From assembly GCA_963991165.1 (NCBI GenBank), contig CAXDOW010000127.1, positions 1 through 5,617 on the forward strand: a DNA stretch of 5,617 nt. The letters run 5' to 3'. Made by a program: the position numbers and the translations under genes. This document shows, piece after piece, positions 1-5,617 of this stretch. Within the stretch, counting starts at the first letter, position 1. The number at the start of each line of letters is the position of its first letter. A model generated the notes under the pieces. It was not told where the DNA came from. It ran no database searches and saw only the letters and a list, made by a program, of their open reading frames with translations. This stretch comes from GCA-2862585 sp963991165. Its GTDB lineage: Bacteria; Bacteroidota; Bacteroidia; Flavobacteriales; UBA7312.

Positions 1-361
1 TAGCATAACGGAGCAAATAGTCAATGCTCGAAGTAATGCTGTAGGTCGGGATCATGACGTAATCGCTTTCAACCGCACGCTCAGGAATACGGCCATGACC
101 GGGATTGGTGTAAGCAACGTGCTCACCTTCGAGTCCCGGTGAAATGAGGTCGAGAGGATACTCAGTAGTAGCTCCGGGCTCGACATTGATAGTCTCGAAA
201 ATATTTCCGAGAATATTACCAATCAGAACACCTTTTCGCAAAGGAAGCTCCAATGCTTTAGCAAACTCACGCTGTGCAGCGTAAGCTACATTCTGATCGT
301 TATCACCGGTCTTTTGGTAAAGACTGATGAATTCATCGCTAGGTCTTTCAGTATATGACAT
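1..361 (-). CDS. Major capsid protein, N-terminal 120 residues (cut by left edge)
   Basis: Probable HK97-fold major capsid protein, the subunit of the icosahedral head shell; only the first 120 codons are inside the window. The frame is open from the ATG at 361-359 to the edge. The start is chosen for its Shine-Dalgarno sequence AAGGAG nine bases upstream; no in-frame stop lies close upstream to force it. Visible features are a helical N-terminus (about residues 20-40), a stretch around 41-56 (LRKGVLIGNILGNIF), and a loop-rich segment with the motif GRIPERAVESDYVMIPTY at about 90-107. I recall similar motifs in capsid proteins of environmental tailed phages, but this was not searched. Being last after terminase, portal, protease/scaffold and decoration-type genes is the usual place for the capsid gene. 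No long charged helical N-terminal domain (HK97 delta-domain type) precedes the shell-like sequence, which fits a separately encoded scaffold. It is richer in G+C than the portal gene. Family assignment is fairly sure; fold details are inferred. Confidence 0.78.
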   Translation of the reverse strand, partial: MSYTERPSDEFISLYQKTGDNDQNVAYAAQREFAKALELPLRKGVLIGNILGNIFETINVEPGATTEYPLDLISPGLEGEHVAYTNPGHGRIPERAVESDYVMIPTYSITSSIDYLLRYA

Positions 362-370
362 GTTTAATAT

Positions 371-376
371 CTCCTT
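371..376 (-). promoter_or_regulatory. Shine-Dalgarno site of the capsid gene
   Basis: AAGGAG, followed by a nine-base AT-rich spacer before the ATG at 361. It decides the start of the capsid gene, because the upstream frame is not closed nearby. It closely resembles the decoration-gene site and the internal site in the protease/scaffold gene. Confidence 0.85.
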
Positions 377-387
377 TAGATTATCGC

Positions 388-873
388 TTACGCGCCGTGA
401 TTAGGAAGGTTGACATAAACTTTAGCATATCCATCTGCGTCCTTAGCGGACATAAATCGACCAATAGCCAAGTTTCCAGATGCTTCTGCGTTCGCTGCCA
501 CTGTTGAAATTTCACCAATGGTTTCGGAAGCATAAGCCAAATCGCCAGCGGCGGGGGCTCCAGTTACCTTATTGGTAACAACCCAACCACGAGTCAGAAC
601 GGTAACTTTACCACCTAACTGAACTTCATCTTTGTACTGATTAAGATGAGTTCTGGTCAAGTCTTTGTTAACAACGTCGTTCAAAAGAATACCAACTGGT
701 ACATCAGTTGAGGCGGCAGCTTGGTAAGAAACCGTGTTGTCGCCCTGATCCAATGCAGCACCAGAGGCACTCAATAGGTCGAGACAGACAACGCCTCCAC
801 GATCACCGGTAGCGGCAGTCATGAAATAACTGATATCAGTTGATTCTTCATATCTATCTGCTTTAAGAGCCAT
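388..873 (-). CDS. Putative head decoration / capsid-stabilising protein
   Basis: A complete 161-residue protein between the protease/scaffold and capsid genes, the place where lambda-like phages keep the decoration protein (lambda D precedes E). Such proteins bind the outside of the expanded head and strengthen it against packaged DNA. The sequence is mostly short beta-prone segments with many Ala, Gly, Val and Thr residues. It has a VPVGILLNDV segment at about 58-67, a GGKVTVLTRGWVV strand pair at about 87-99, and a C-terminal GRFMSAKDADGYAKVYVNL stretch at about 138-156. This layout resembles small beta-rich decoration or cement proteins (DUF2190-like), but I cannot assign a named family. 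There is no signal peptide or membrane segment. The start is secure: TAGGAG lies nine bases upstream and an in-frame TAG overlaps that site. The gap to the capsid ATG is 26 bases, so the two are probably co-transcribed. Alternatives are a head fibre or another minor capsid protein. Confidence 0.68.
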   Translation of the reverse strand: MALKADRYEESTDISYFMTAATGDRGGVVCLDLLSASGAALDQGDNTVSYQAAASTDVPVGILLNDVVNKDLTRTHLNQYKDEVQLGGKVTVLTRGWVVTNKVTGAPAAGDLAYASETIGEISTVAANAEASGNLAIGRFMSAKDADGYAKVYVNLPNHGA

Positions 874-882
874 AGTTATAAT

Positions 883-887
883 CTCCT
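883..887 (-). promoter_or_regulatory. Shine-Dalgarno site of the decoration-type gene
   Basis: AGGAG with a nine-base spacer before the ATG at 873. The full leader, ATAGGAGATTATAACTATG, is nearly the same as the leader at the internal start in the protease/scaffold gene (ATAGGAGAATTACAAATG). This resemblance is the main reason to treat that internal start as functional. Confidence 0.85.
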
Positions 888-892
888 ATAAA

Positions 893-1624
893 TTACTTGT
901 TAAGTACATGATTTGTGAACCAGTCTGAGACAGAAGCTCTCGCTGTTTCAAGTTCGTCAGTTTGCTCTGCCTCTACGAGAGTGGCTTCGCTGGTTTCCAC
1001 ATCTTCAAATGCGTCTTCGGAAAGTTCTGCTTCAGCTTCATCTGCTTTAGCTTCCTTTTCTTTCTTCTTCTTTTCGAGTGCTTCCTTTAGTGCTGGGGGC
1101 ATACCAGCTTCTGCTTCGTCGTCTTTCTTTTTCTTCTTTTCTTTATCGCCATGATCCATAGCTTCAGGTTTTTCGTCCTTAGCATATTTCTTCAAAGCCT
1201 TCTTCTTCATCATAGCAACAATGTTTTCGAAAGCATCATCATTGAGAGCATCGAAGGAAGCAAGAGTTTCTTCAACCTCTTCATCTTCCAGTCCAGCTTC
1301 AATAAGGCTAGCTTTACGCTTCTCCATTTTTTCTTTTTTCTTCATTTCGTCCATTTCCTTCATGGCTTCTGCCAATTCAGTTTGAGACGCTTGAAGCGAA
1401 TCTTCCAACTCAGCAACGCGAGCTTGAGTTGACTTAATCGTTTCGTTAAGACTATCAATCGTAGCCTTGCTTTCGTCGGCAGCAGCTTCAAAAGCCTCTA
1501 CCTTAGAAGCAAATTCTTTATCTTTTGCTTCTTCGATTTTAGCCTTGATAGCTTCGTTTTCAGCCTTAGCTGATTCAAGCTGCGCTTTAACTTCAGCCAA
1601 CTGGTCTGTCAAAACATCTGACAT
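893..1624 (-). CDS. Nested scaffold protein from an internal start (predicted)
   Basis: Predicted 243-residue scaffold in the same frame as the protease/scaffold gene, starting at Met260 of the long product. The ATG at 1624-1622 has AGGAG eight bases upstream, a site as strong as those of the decoration and capsid genes and stronger than that of the parent gene. The start falls just after the protease domain and its polar linker, at the first residue of the coiled coil (MSDVLTDQLAEVKAQ). The product would contain the coiled coil (about 1-100), the Lys/Glu-rich region and the short C-terminal helix that in many scaffolds contacts the coat protein, with no protease. In lambda, scaffold Nu3 is made the same way from inside the gene C frame, giving many scaffolds per protease. 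Internal initiation here is inferred from the site and domain boundary. A chance Shine-Dalgarno in coding sequence is the main alternative. Confidence 0.68.
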   Translation of the reverse strand: MSDVLTDQLAEVKAQLESAKAENEAIKAKIEEAKDKEFASKVEAFEAAADESKATIDSLNETIKSTQARVAELEDSLQASQTELAEAMKEMDEMKKKEKMEKRKASLIEAGLEDEEVEETLASFDALNDDAFENIVAMMKKKALKKYAKDEKPEAMDHGDKEKKKKKDDEAEAGMPPALKEALEKKKKEKEAKADEAEAELSEDAFEDVETSEATLVEAEQTDELETARASVSDWFTNHVLNK

Positions 1625-2401
1625 TTGTAATTCTCCTATTGAAAGTTTAGAATTATTATCTACATTAATATTGGCAGTGCTGCTATCACGTAAAATTACA
1701 CTTCTTGGATTAGCAGGTTTGGAAACCAAACCCTTTCCAGAAAATGAAATATTAGAAAGAGCACGTCCCAGTTTGTATCCCTCGTATTCGCCCGATCCAC
1801 CATAAGCCCTAAGATGTTTGGTTAGAAAAGAAGACTCCTCGTCTCTAGCGAGAACTTTAGCTACACCCTTTTCATTAATTAATGCGTAATCAAATCCAGA
1901 AAATAGACATTCCATAGAAACGTACCATTTTCCTTCTTGGATTTCAGCAATAATTTTGCCCATCCTATCTCTATTTTCCTCGCCGGTCCAACTGTTGTAG
2001 AGAACCGCCTGAGTGATAATATCAAACTCTTGTGGGGCTTCTGCGTCATCAGCTAGAGCTTTACCATCTTTTGTTAAAACATAGCTCCCAGTAATATGAC
2101 CAATAATGTCATTCTCGTCATGCATAAAATTGAACTGCTTGTCTTCAGGGGTATTTCTAGCAGTCCAAGTAGCTTCCGATGTAAACACATCGTCGTTCTT
2201 ATTCCATCCAGTTGACACCAAGACCGCCTCTAAGTAATAAAGGTCGATTTGGTCTTTGTTTTCTGCGAGTGCCTTAACGACAACCTCATCAGGTATATCT
2301 CTACCAGCAATCGCTTGAGAACAATACGCAACACTGGCAGTGCTTTTTACAAGCTCGCCAATACCGTCGTCTATCTCTTTTTGGAATATTTTTATTGTCA
2401 T
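893..2401 (-). CDS. Prohead protease fused to scaffold (capsid maturation protease/assembly protein)
   Basis: A 502-residue two-part protein. Residues 1 to about 238 look like a herpesvirus/HK97-type prohead serine protease, which cleaves scaffold and other head proteins during maturation. Visible elements are a likely catalytic His94 in FNFMHDENDIIGHITG, with His102 nearby, and a likely catalytic Ser162 in WYVSMECLF, both in the spacing and context of this superfamily. A conserved-looking SFSGKGLVSKPANPRSVIL segment (about 219-237) closes the domain. Residues 239-259 are a polar linker. Residues 260 to about 360 are a heptad-rich coiled coil of Ala, Glu, Lys and Leu. Residues 350-460 are highly charged Lys/Glu blocks and 461-502 an acidic tail ending in a short helix. 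This second half is typical of an internal scaffold. The start has GAGG eight to nine bases upstream and an in-frame TAA at 2420-2422. The gene lies between portal and decoration genes, as expected. A second, internal start at residue 260 is listed separately. Which residue completes the catalytic triad is inferred, not seen. Confidence 0.85.
   Translation of the reverse strand: MTIKIFQKEIDDGIGELVKSTASVAYCSQAIAGRDIPDEVVVKALAENKDQIDLYYLEAVLVSTGWNKNDDVFTSEATWTARNTPEDKQFNFMHDENDIIGHITGSYVLTKDGKALADDAEAPQEFDIITQAVLYNSWTGEENRDRMGKIIAEIQEGKWYVSMECLFSGFDYALINEKGVAKVLARDEESSFLTKHLRAYGGSGEYEGYKLGRALSNISFSGKGLVSKPANPRSVILRDSSTANINVDNNSKLSIGELQMSDVLTDQLAEVKAQLESAKAENEAIKAKIEEAKDKEFASKVEAFEAAADESKATIDSLNETIKSTQARVAELEDSLQASQTELAEAMKEMDEMKKKEKMEKRKASLIEAGLEDEEVEETLASFDALNDDAFENIVAMMKKKALKKYAKDEKPEAMDHGDKEKKKKKDDEAEAGMPPALKEALEKKKKEKEAKADEAEAELSEDAFEDVETSEATLVEAEQTDELETARASVSDWFTNHVLNK
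1633..1637 (-). promoter_or_regulatory. Internal Shine-Dalgarno site within the protease/scaffold gene
   Basis: AGGAG lies inside coding sequence (codons for Ser-Ile-Gly-Glu), eight bases before an in-frame ATG. The surrounding 40 bases are markedly AT-rich, like an intergenic leader, and encode only a polar Asn/Asp/Ser linker. This looks like either a retained leader from a once separate scaffold gene or a selected internal initiation site. Confidence 0.7.
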
Positions 2402-2418
2402 ATTAATTACCTCAAAGC

Positions 2419-2428
2419 ATTATACACA
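2419..2428 (-). promoter_or_regulatory. TGTGTATAAT motif between portal and protease genes (possible promoter element)
   Basis: An exact 10-base copy of the motif also found at 4505-4514. It contains TATAAT, the bacterial -10 consensus, preceded by TGTG. It lies in the 52-base AT-rich gap. No -35 hexamer sits at the usual distance: a TTGACG is present, but 27 bases away instead of about 17. A transcript started from this element would begin almost at the GAGG ribosome site, which weakens the promoter reading. The 8-mer TTTTTGTG occurs twice in this gap (plus-strand positions 2425-2432 and 2444-2451). Its function is unknown. Confidence 0.35.
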
Positions 2429-2453
2429 AAAAAAATAAATTTTCACAAAAACG

Positions 2454-4457
2454 TCAAATTTTCATTAGAAGTAGCTCGACATAGTTTGCAACAACCAGCT
2501 TTCTATAATCGTCTATACCTCTTGAGTTTGCTCTAGCATCTTTAAGTTCTTTAGGTATTTTATTGAATTTTTTGGATATTGCTGTGTAGATAACATCATC
2601 ATTTATCTCGCACAAAGGGTCTAGATTAAGAAGAGTGCCAAGTCTAAGGTTTTCTAATTCATCAACCTCCGACTTTGTTAACTGACGAACATTTGCTCGT
2701 CCCTTTTGGGCGATATAACCATCTCTTATCAAAGAGGTTGCGTCAAAAGCCTTTGTAGCCCATAAGAATAACTCTGCTACCCCCGGAGTTGATTTTGGAG
2801 TTTCGACTCTTTTCTTTCTTGGTCCTTCGTCTTGCTTTTGAGGTGGTCGCCCGTTATTATTTTGGGGACGTTGAGCCTTTTTCCTTTCCGCAACCTTTTC
2901 TTGAATATCTGCCTGCTTATCCATTTTATCCATTTCAAATTTCTGATTTGCATTGTGAAATGGGCTAGCTTTGGGTGGTAATTTTTCGCCGTCTCTAGCT
3001 TTATCTTCTCTTTGCAATCTAACCTTTTCAACCGCTGGAACCTCTTTAAATCTTTCAAGCACAGTTTCATGCGATATAATATCACGATCAGCAAGTTGAA
3101 TAAGAAGATTCTTCTCTGTGGCCTCATCAGAAAGGCTCATTTGGTCATAAACAACGTGAAAAGGTTTCCTGAAACCCATAGACTTTCTTACAAATTCTAA
3201 CTCCCTAGACCAGAAGCGTGTAAGTTCATCTCTTCCGTACTGCAATCTCTCCATTAATGTTTTTAGAGATATAAAGTTATTGGTAAATCCGCCGCCGTTG
3301 TTAGCCATTCCAGTCAATGTAGGGGGAACACCAAGACCAGCATAAATGCTATTGAGAACAGACTGATACTTTTCAGAGCCTAAAAATTTGTATACTTGAG
3401 AGTTACTTTCTGTAAACTTGAGTTCTGGACCGTAAACAAGCTCCATAGTTCCACCACCAGTATTACTGGCTAGAATATTCCGTAGCTTATTAATACCCTC
3501 TTTTGTTGGTAAGACTTTGTGATCAAAATCTCCAAGAGTCCATAGTCGGATATTTGAAATTGCACCATCCAGAGCAGCAAGGTCAGCGAGCTTCATCTTC
3601 TCAAGCATGATGATATCATCAAGAATAGCATAAACCAAAGGGTGAGCCCATTGTTGCCAATCGTCTTTTTTGTAATGATGAACAGAGAGCTTTTCTGGGT
3701 CTAGATCAATTTTTCTATCTTGGTTTCTGATTGCGTTTTTAACATTGGATGGGAGAGTCTCTAGCACTTTAGTTGGTATTGTGCCATCTTTAAAATTATC
3801 AAAAAAAGTATTAGCTGTAAGTGCATAGTTTTTTCTACCAAGAAACAAGCTAACCTGACCATCTTTCATGTCAATCGTAAGAGGGTTAAAAAAATTATAC
3901 CTCCAAGGAACCACACCTTTTTGGATTTCAGGTATTTGTAAAGTGATATCTTCCGCTAAGGATTTAATATATTTTGATATTTCAGGCGTTATATTTGCAT
4001 AACTTCTATAAACAAAGACATTTCCTGTTCTGTAAAAATTATTTAGAAATCTTTCTGACCTTTCTTTACCACCAATTTTCTTAAACCACTGTTGTCCAAA
4101 TTTTTCTACACTCTTATTTTCATGTACAACTTGAATACCTTGGCAACCAAAGTCACCCATTAAGTCAATAATATTTCTAACAATACCAACCTTGTCGTAG
4201 GCGTCCATGCACATCTTAATGATACGTTTAGACTTACGAGGAACCTGCTCTTCAGGTCTAAAAGCGTAGTAATCGTTCGAACCAAAATGGGGCTTTACAG
4301 AACGGTTTGGTTCTATGTCTAGGAAATCTCTATGATAAGCCCTAGAGATACCCTCGTAAGAGTTTGAGGCTTGGGCATATTCTCTAAACGCTTGTTCTCT
4401 GCCAAGTCGGTCGTCAGTGTTCCAAGTAGTAAGAGATCCGTTGCTGTGTTCAGACAT
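2454..4457 (-). CDS. Portal protein with long C-terminal extension
   Basis: Probable portal protein, which forms the dodecameric ring at one head vertex. DNA enters through the ring, and it nucleates head assembly and docks the terminase. The 667-residue sequence has a portal-like core at about 75-470. Within it are IVRNIIDLMGDFGCQGIQV (about 92-110), the FLNNFYRTGNVFVYR helix-strand (about 137-151), the WRYNFFNPLTIDM segment (about 185-197), the long helix DDIIMLEKMKLADLAALDG (about 280-298), and SIYAGLGVPPTLTGMANNGGGFTNN (about 370-394). The last is typical of where portals turn into the crown and clip helices. After about 475 comes a polar, charged linker rich in Lys, Gln, Asn and Pro (about 480-557). 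A separate folded-looking region of about 110 residues ends the protein. The start is fixed by an in-frame TAA directly before the ATG; a modest AGGG site lies eight bases upstream. Its place between terminase and protease supports the call. The extension makes it longer than common 400-500-residue portals and is unexplained. Confidence 0.87.
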   Translation of the reverse strand: MSEHSNGSLTTWNTDDRLGREQAFREYAQASNSYEGISRAYHRDFLDIEPNRSVKPHFGSNDYYAFRPEEQVPRKSKRIIKMCMDAYDKVGIVRNIIDLMGDFGCQGIQVVHENKSVEKFGQQWFKKIGGKERSERFLNNFYRTGNVFVYRSYANITPEISKYIKSLAEDITLQIPEIQKGVVPWRYNFFNPLTIDMKDGQVSLFLGRKNYALTANTFFDNFKDGTIPTKVLETLPSNVKNAIRNQDRKIDLDPEKLSVHHYKKDDWQQWAHPLVYAILDDIIMLEKMKLADLAALDGAISNIRLWTLGDFDHKVLPTKEGINKLRNILASNTGGGTMELVYGPELKFTESNSQVYKFLGSEKYQSVLNSIYAGLGVPPTLTGMANNGGGFTNNFISLKTLMERLQYGRDELTRFWSRELEFVRKSMGFRKPFHVVYDQMSLSDEATEKNLLIQLADRDIISHETVLERFKEVPAVEKVRLQREDKARDGEKLPPKASPFHNANQKFEMDKMDKQADIQEKVAERKKAQRPQNNNGRPPQKQDEGPRKKRVETPKSTPGVAELFLWATKAFDATSLIRDGYIAQKGRANVRQLTKSEVDELENLRLGTLLNLDPLCEINDDVIYTAISKKFNKIPKELKDARANSRGIDDYRKLVVANYVELLLMKI

Positions 4458-4504
4458 TTAGTTGTTCCCTTTGATTACAAATGATTCAGAATGTATTGCG
4501 AATG

Positions 4505-4514
4505 ATTATACACA
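4505..4514 (-). promoter_or_regulatory. TGTGTATAAT motif between terminase and portal genes (possible promoter element)
   Basis: An exact copy of the 10-base motif at 2419-2428. It lies just after the terminase stop codon, 47 bases before the portal ATG. A TATAAT -10-like hexamer is present and this position leaves room for a leader of normal length, so a promoter is more plausible here than at the other copy. No convincing -35 hexamer was found, so a phage-specific factor or another role is possible. Confidence 0.4.
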
Positions 4515-4519
4515 TAAAT

Positions 4520-5617
4520 CTAGTAAATACCGTTCATACCTTCTGTAAACCATTGCGGCCCTTGATATAACTTACCTGTGGGGTCTTTTGGCTTCTCAAT
4601 AGTTGCAAAGCCTCCATAAAAATTATAGGTTTCTGCATCTGGAGTTCTAGCTATTGTTCTGGCTGCCATATTAGCCATTAGAAGAGAAGAATATCTATCT
4701 TTTCTAAGTTTACCCTTCTTCCCGGTGCCAACAACCGTCTCTGGCGTATCCCACTTGTCTCGACCAGTAGCGGTTTGAGTAATCTGAATCATTGCCAATT
4801 CATCTTTAAGGTCTTCAATCTCCATGACACATTGTTCAAGAGTGTCGTATGATCTTCCTTTCATATCATCCTCGATTGATGAAATATCAAGACTTAGCGT
4901 GTCGAACATTGGAAATAATAAAACTCTATCTTCAAAATCTTTTCTCATTCCATGATTGGCCTCTGCTAACCATTCATATCTTGAAAACTGACACATTTCT
5001 AGAATATGCAGTCCTCTATTATAGTCTGTATCTTTTTCTTTGTTTTCGTCTATGATTTCCCATATTGGAAGCTCGCCTTCTTGTATTTTGTCGCCATCGT
5101 GCAAACTTTCCATTACGGCAATACCACCACCTCCAGCATCCATAGCAATATGAATACATGGAAAGATTTTCATAAGATCTCTAATTTTTCTAGCACAGTA
5201 GGCGTAGAAATCTGATTCAGTAGAGTAGCCGCTCTTGACCTTTTCCTTATGCTGCTCTCTGTTCGTTGTCCACACATGAACAATTCGTCTATGACTACCA
5301 TTTAGTTCGATAACCACAATACTAAAGTTATCCACCTCGGATGCGGGGTCAACACCAAATACATACTTTTTGTTAAGATCGCCACGTAATTGTGCTTGAA
5401 AGCAAATAGGATTGTCCTGCGTATCCTTTATCGCTGGTTTGTCGATGTATTTATCGTCGGTAACACAAGATTCAATTAGGGTGCGTTTGAAAAACCCCTG
5501 AGAGTCGCGTGTAAAGCACGCTCCAAATTCCATTTGATATATACCAGCATGAACCGTTGCCTTAGATCTGGCGACCTGTGAGGCGTCCATAAAGCCTTCT
5601 GGTAGAAGCTCGTAGGG
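4520..5617 (-). CDS. Large terminase subunit, C-terminal nuclease part (cut by right edge)
   Basis: The C-terminal 365 residues of the phage DNA-packaging motor. The frame stays open to the window edge, with nine in-frame codons (PYELLPEGF) before the first Met at 5590. That Met is therefore internal and the gene continues to the right with the ATPase domain. Residues below are numbered from that Met. The fragment begins with the region linking ATPase to nuclease (GFFKRTLIE at about 32-40). The RNase H/RuvC-like nuclease follows, which cuts concatemeric DNA at the start and end of packaging. Its acidic metal-binding residues appear as Asp81 in FGVDPA, Asp151 in IAMDAGGGG, and Asp298 in RKDRYSSLLMAN, in the order and context expected of large terminases. 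The tail ends at a TAG only 62 bases before the portal gene. The small terminase subunit is not in the window. The assignment is strong; the packaging type (cos, pac or other) cannot be judged from this part. Confidence 0.92.
   Translation of the reverse strand, partial: PYELLPEGFMDASQVARSKATVHAGIYQMEFGACFTRDSQGFFKRTLIESCVTDDKYIDKPAIKDTQDNPICFQAQLRGDLNKKYVFGVDPASEVDNFSIVVIELNGSHRRIVHVWTTNREQHKEKVKSGYSTESDFYAYCARKIRDLMKIFPCIHIAMDAGGGGIAVMESLHDGDKIQEGELPIWEIIDENKEKDTDYNRGLHILEMCQFSRYEWLAEANHGMRKDFEDRVLLFPMFDTLSLDISSIEDDMKGRSYDTLEQCVMEIEDLKDELAMIQITQTATGRDKWDTPETVVGTGKKGKLRKDRYSSLLMANMAARTIARTPDAETYNFYGGFATIEKPKDPTGKLYQGPQWFTEGMNGIY

Noticed and set aside
1100..1350. Poly-A runs in the scaffold considered as programmed frameshift sites
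   Set aside because: The runs are not in the canonical heptamer phase (A AAA AAG in the zero frame), no stable downstream stem was evident, and the zero frame already gives a complete product.
915..1805. Plus-strand open frames of 79-112 codons opposite the scaffold, rich in Ser and Phe
   Set aside because: They mirror the Lys/Glu/Ala-rich scaffold codons on the other strand, lack convincing ribosome sites and have low-complexity products.
2425..2451. T-rich runs after the portal stop considered as an intrinsic terminator
   Set aside because: No GC-rich hairpin precedes the T run, so a rho-independent terminator is not supported.
2249..2536. A 95-codon plus-strand frame across the gap between the portal and protease genes
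   Set aside because: It runs antisense to two well-supported genes, has no clear ribosome site and its product has no recognisable features.
2660..2673. GGAGG followed by ATG inside the portal C-terminus
   Set aside because: The ATG is out of the portal frame and hits a stop two codons later.
2777..3127. A 116-codon minus-strand frame overlapping the portal gene
   Set aside because: It lies wholly inside the portal in another frame, has no Shine-Dalgarno before its ATG, and its Lys/Arg-rich product follows from the AT-rich portal codons.
4862..4874. Possible internal start in the terminase (GAGGA before an in-frame ATG at 4864)
   Set aside because: The spacing of about four bases is short, GAGGAT simply encodes Glu-Asp, and the start falls inside the nuclease domain, not at a domain boundary.
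4849..5215. Two overlapping plus-strand frames opposite the terminase
   Set aside because: They are antisense to a strongly supported nuclease domain and look like chance open frames.

Overview
The window is a piece of a tailed double-stranded DNA bacteriophage (or prophage) genome: its DNA-packaging and head-assembly module. Every supported gene lies on the minus strand and is read right to left. The order is the C-terminal part of the large terminase, portal protein, a fused prohead protease/scaffold gene, a small head-decoration-type protein, and the N-terminal 120 residues of the major capsid protein. Both edges cut genes. The terminase ATPase half lies beyond the right edge and most of the capsid gene lies beyond the left edge. 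Protein families were recognised from motifs and gene order, not from a database search. The host cannot be named from these bases; short gaps and AGGAG ribosome sites fit a bacterial host. No tRNA, CRISPR array, insertion sequence, integrase or attachment site was seen.

Region by region on the minus strand: the terminase fragment runs from the right edge to 4520. A 62-base AT-rich gap follows, then the portal gene (4457-2454), then a 52-base AT-rich gap. The protease/scaffold gene follows (2401-893), and after a 19-base gap the decoration-type gene (873-388). After a 26-base gap the capsid gene starts at 361. No stretch longer than 62 bases lacks a gene.

How the genes work together, inferred from known tailed-phage biology: the portal forms the ring at one head vertex and the scaffold organises capsid subunits around it. 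The protease then digests the scaffold and matures the shell. The terminase pumps DNA through the portal, and the small protein would bind the outside of the expanded shell.

The strongest unexpected signal is inside the protease/scaffold gene. At codon 260, where the protease domain gives way to the coiled-coil scaffold, there is an in-frame ATG with a strong Shine-Dalgarno sequence. It is nearly the same as those of the decoration and capsid genes. This predicts a separate 243-residue scaffold made from the same frame, like the nested Nu3 scaffold inside lambda gene C. A second signal is an identical 10-base motif, TGTGTATAAT, in both of the longer intergenic gaps. Nothing points to a wholly new system beyond this head module.
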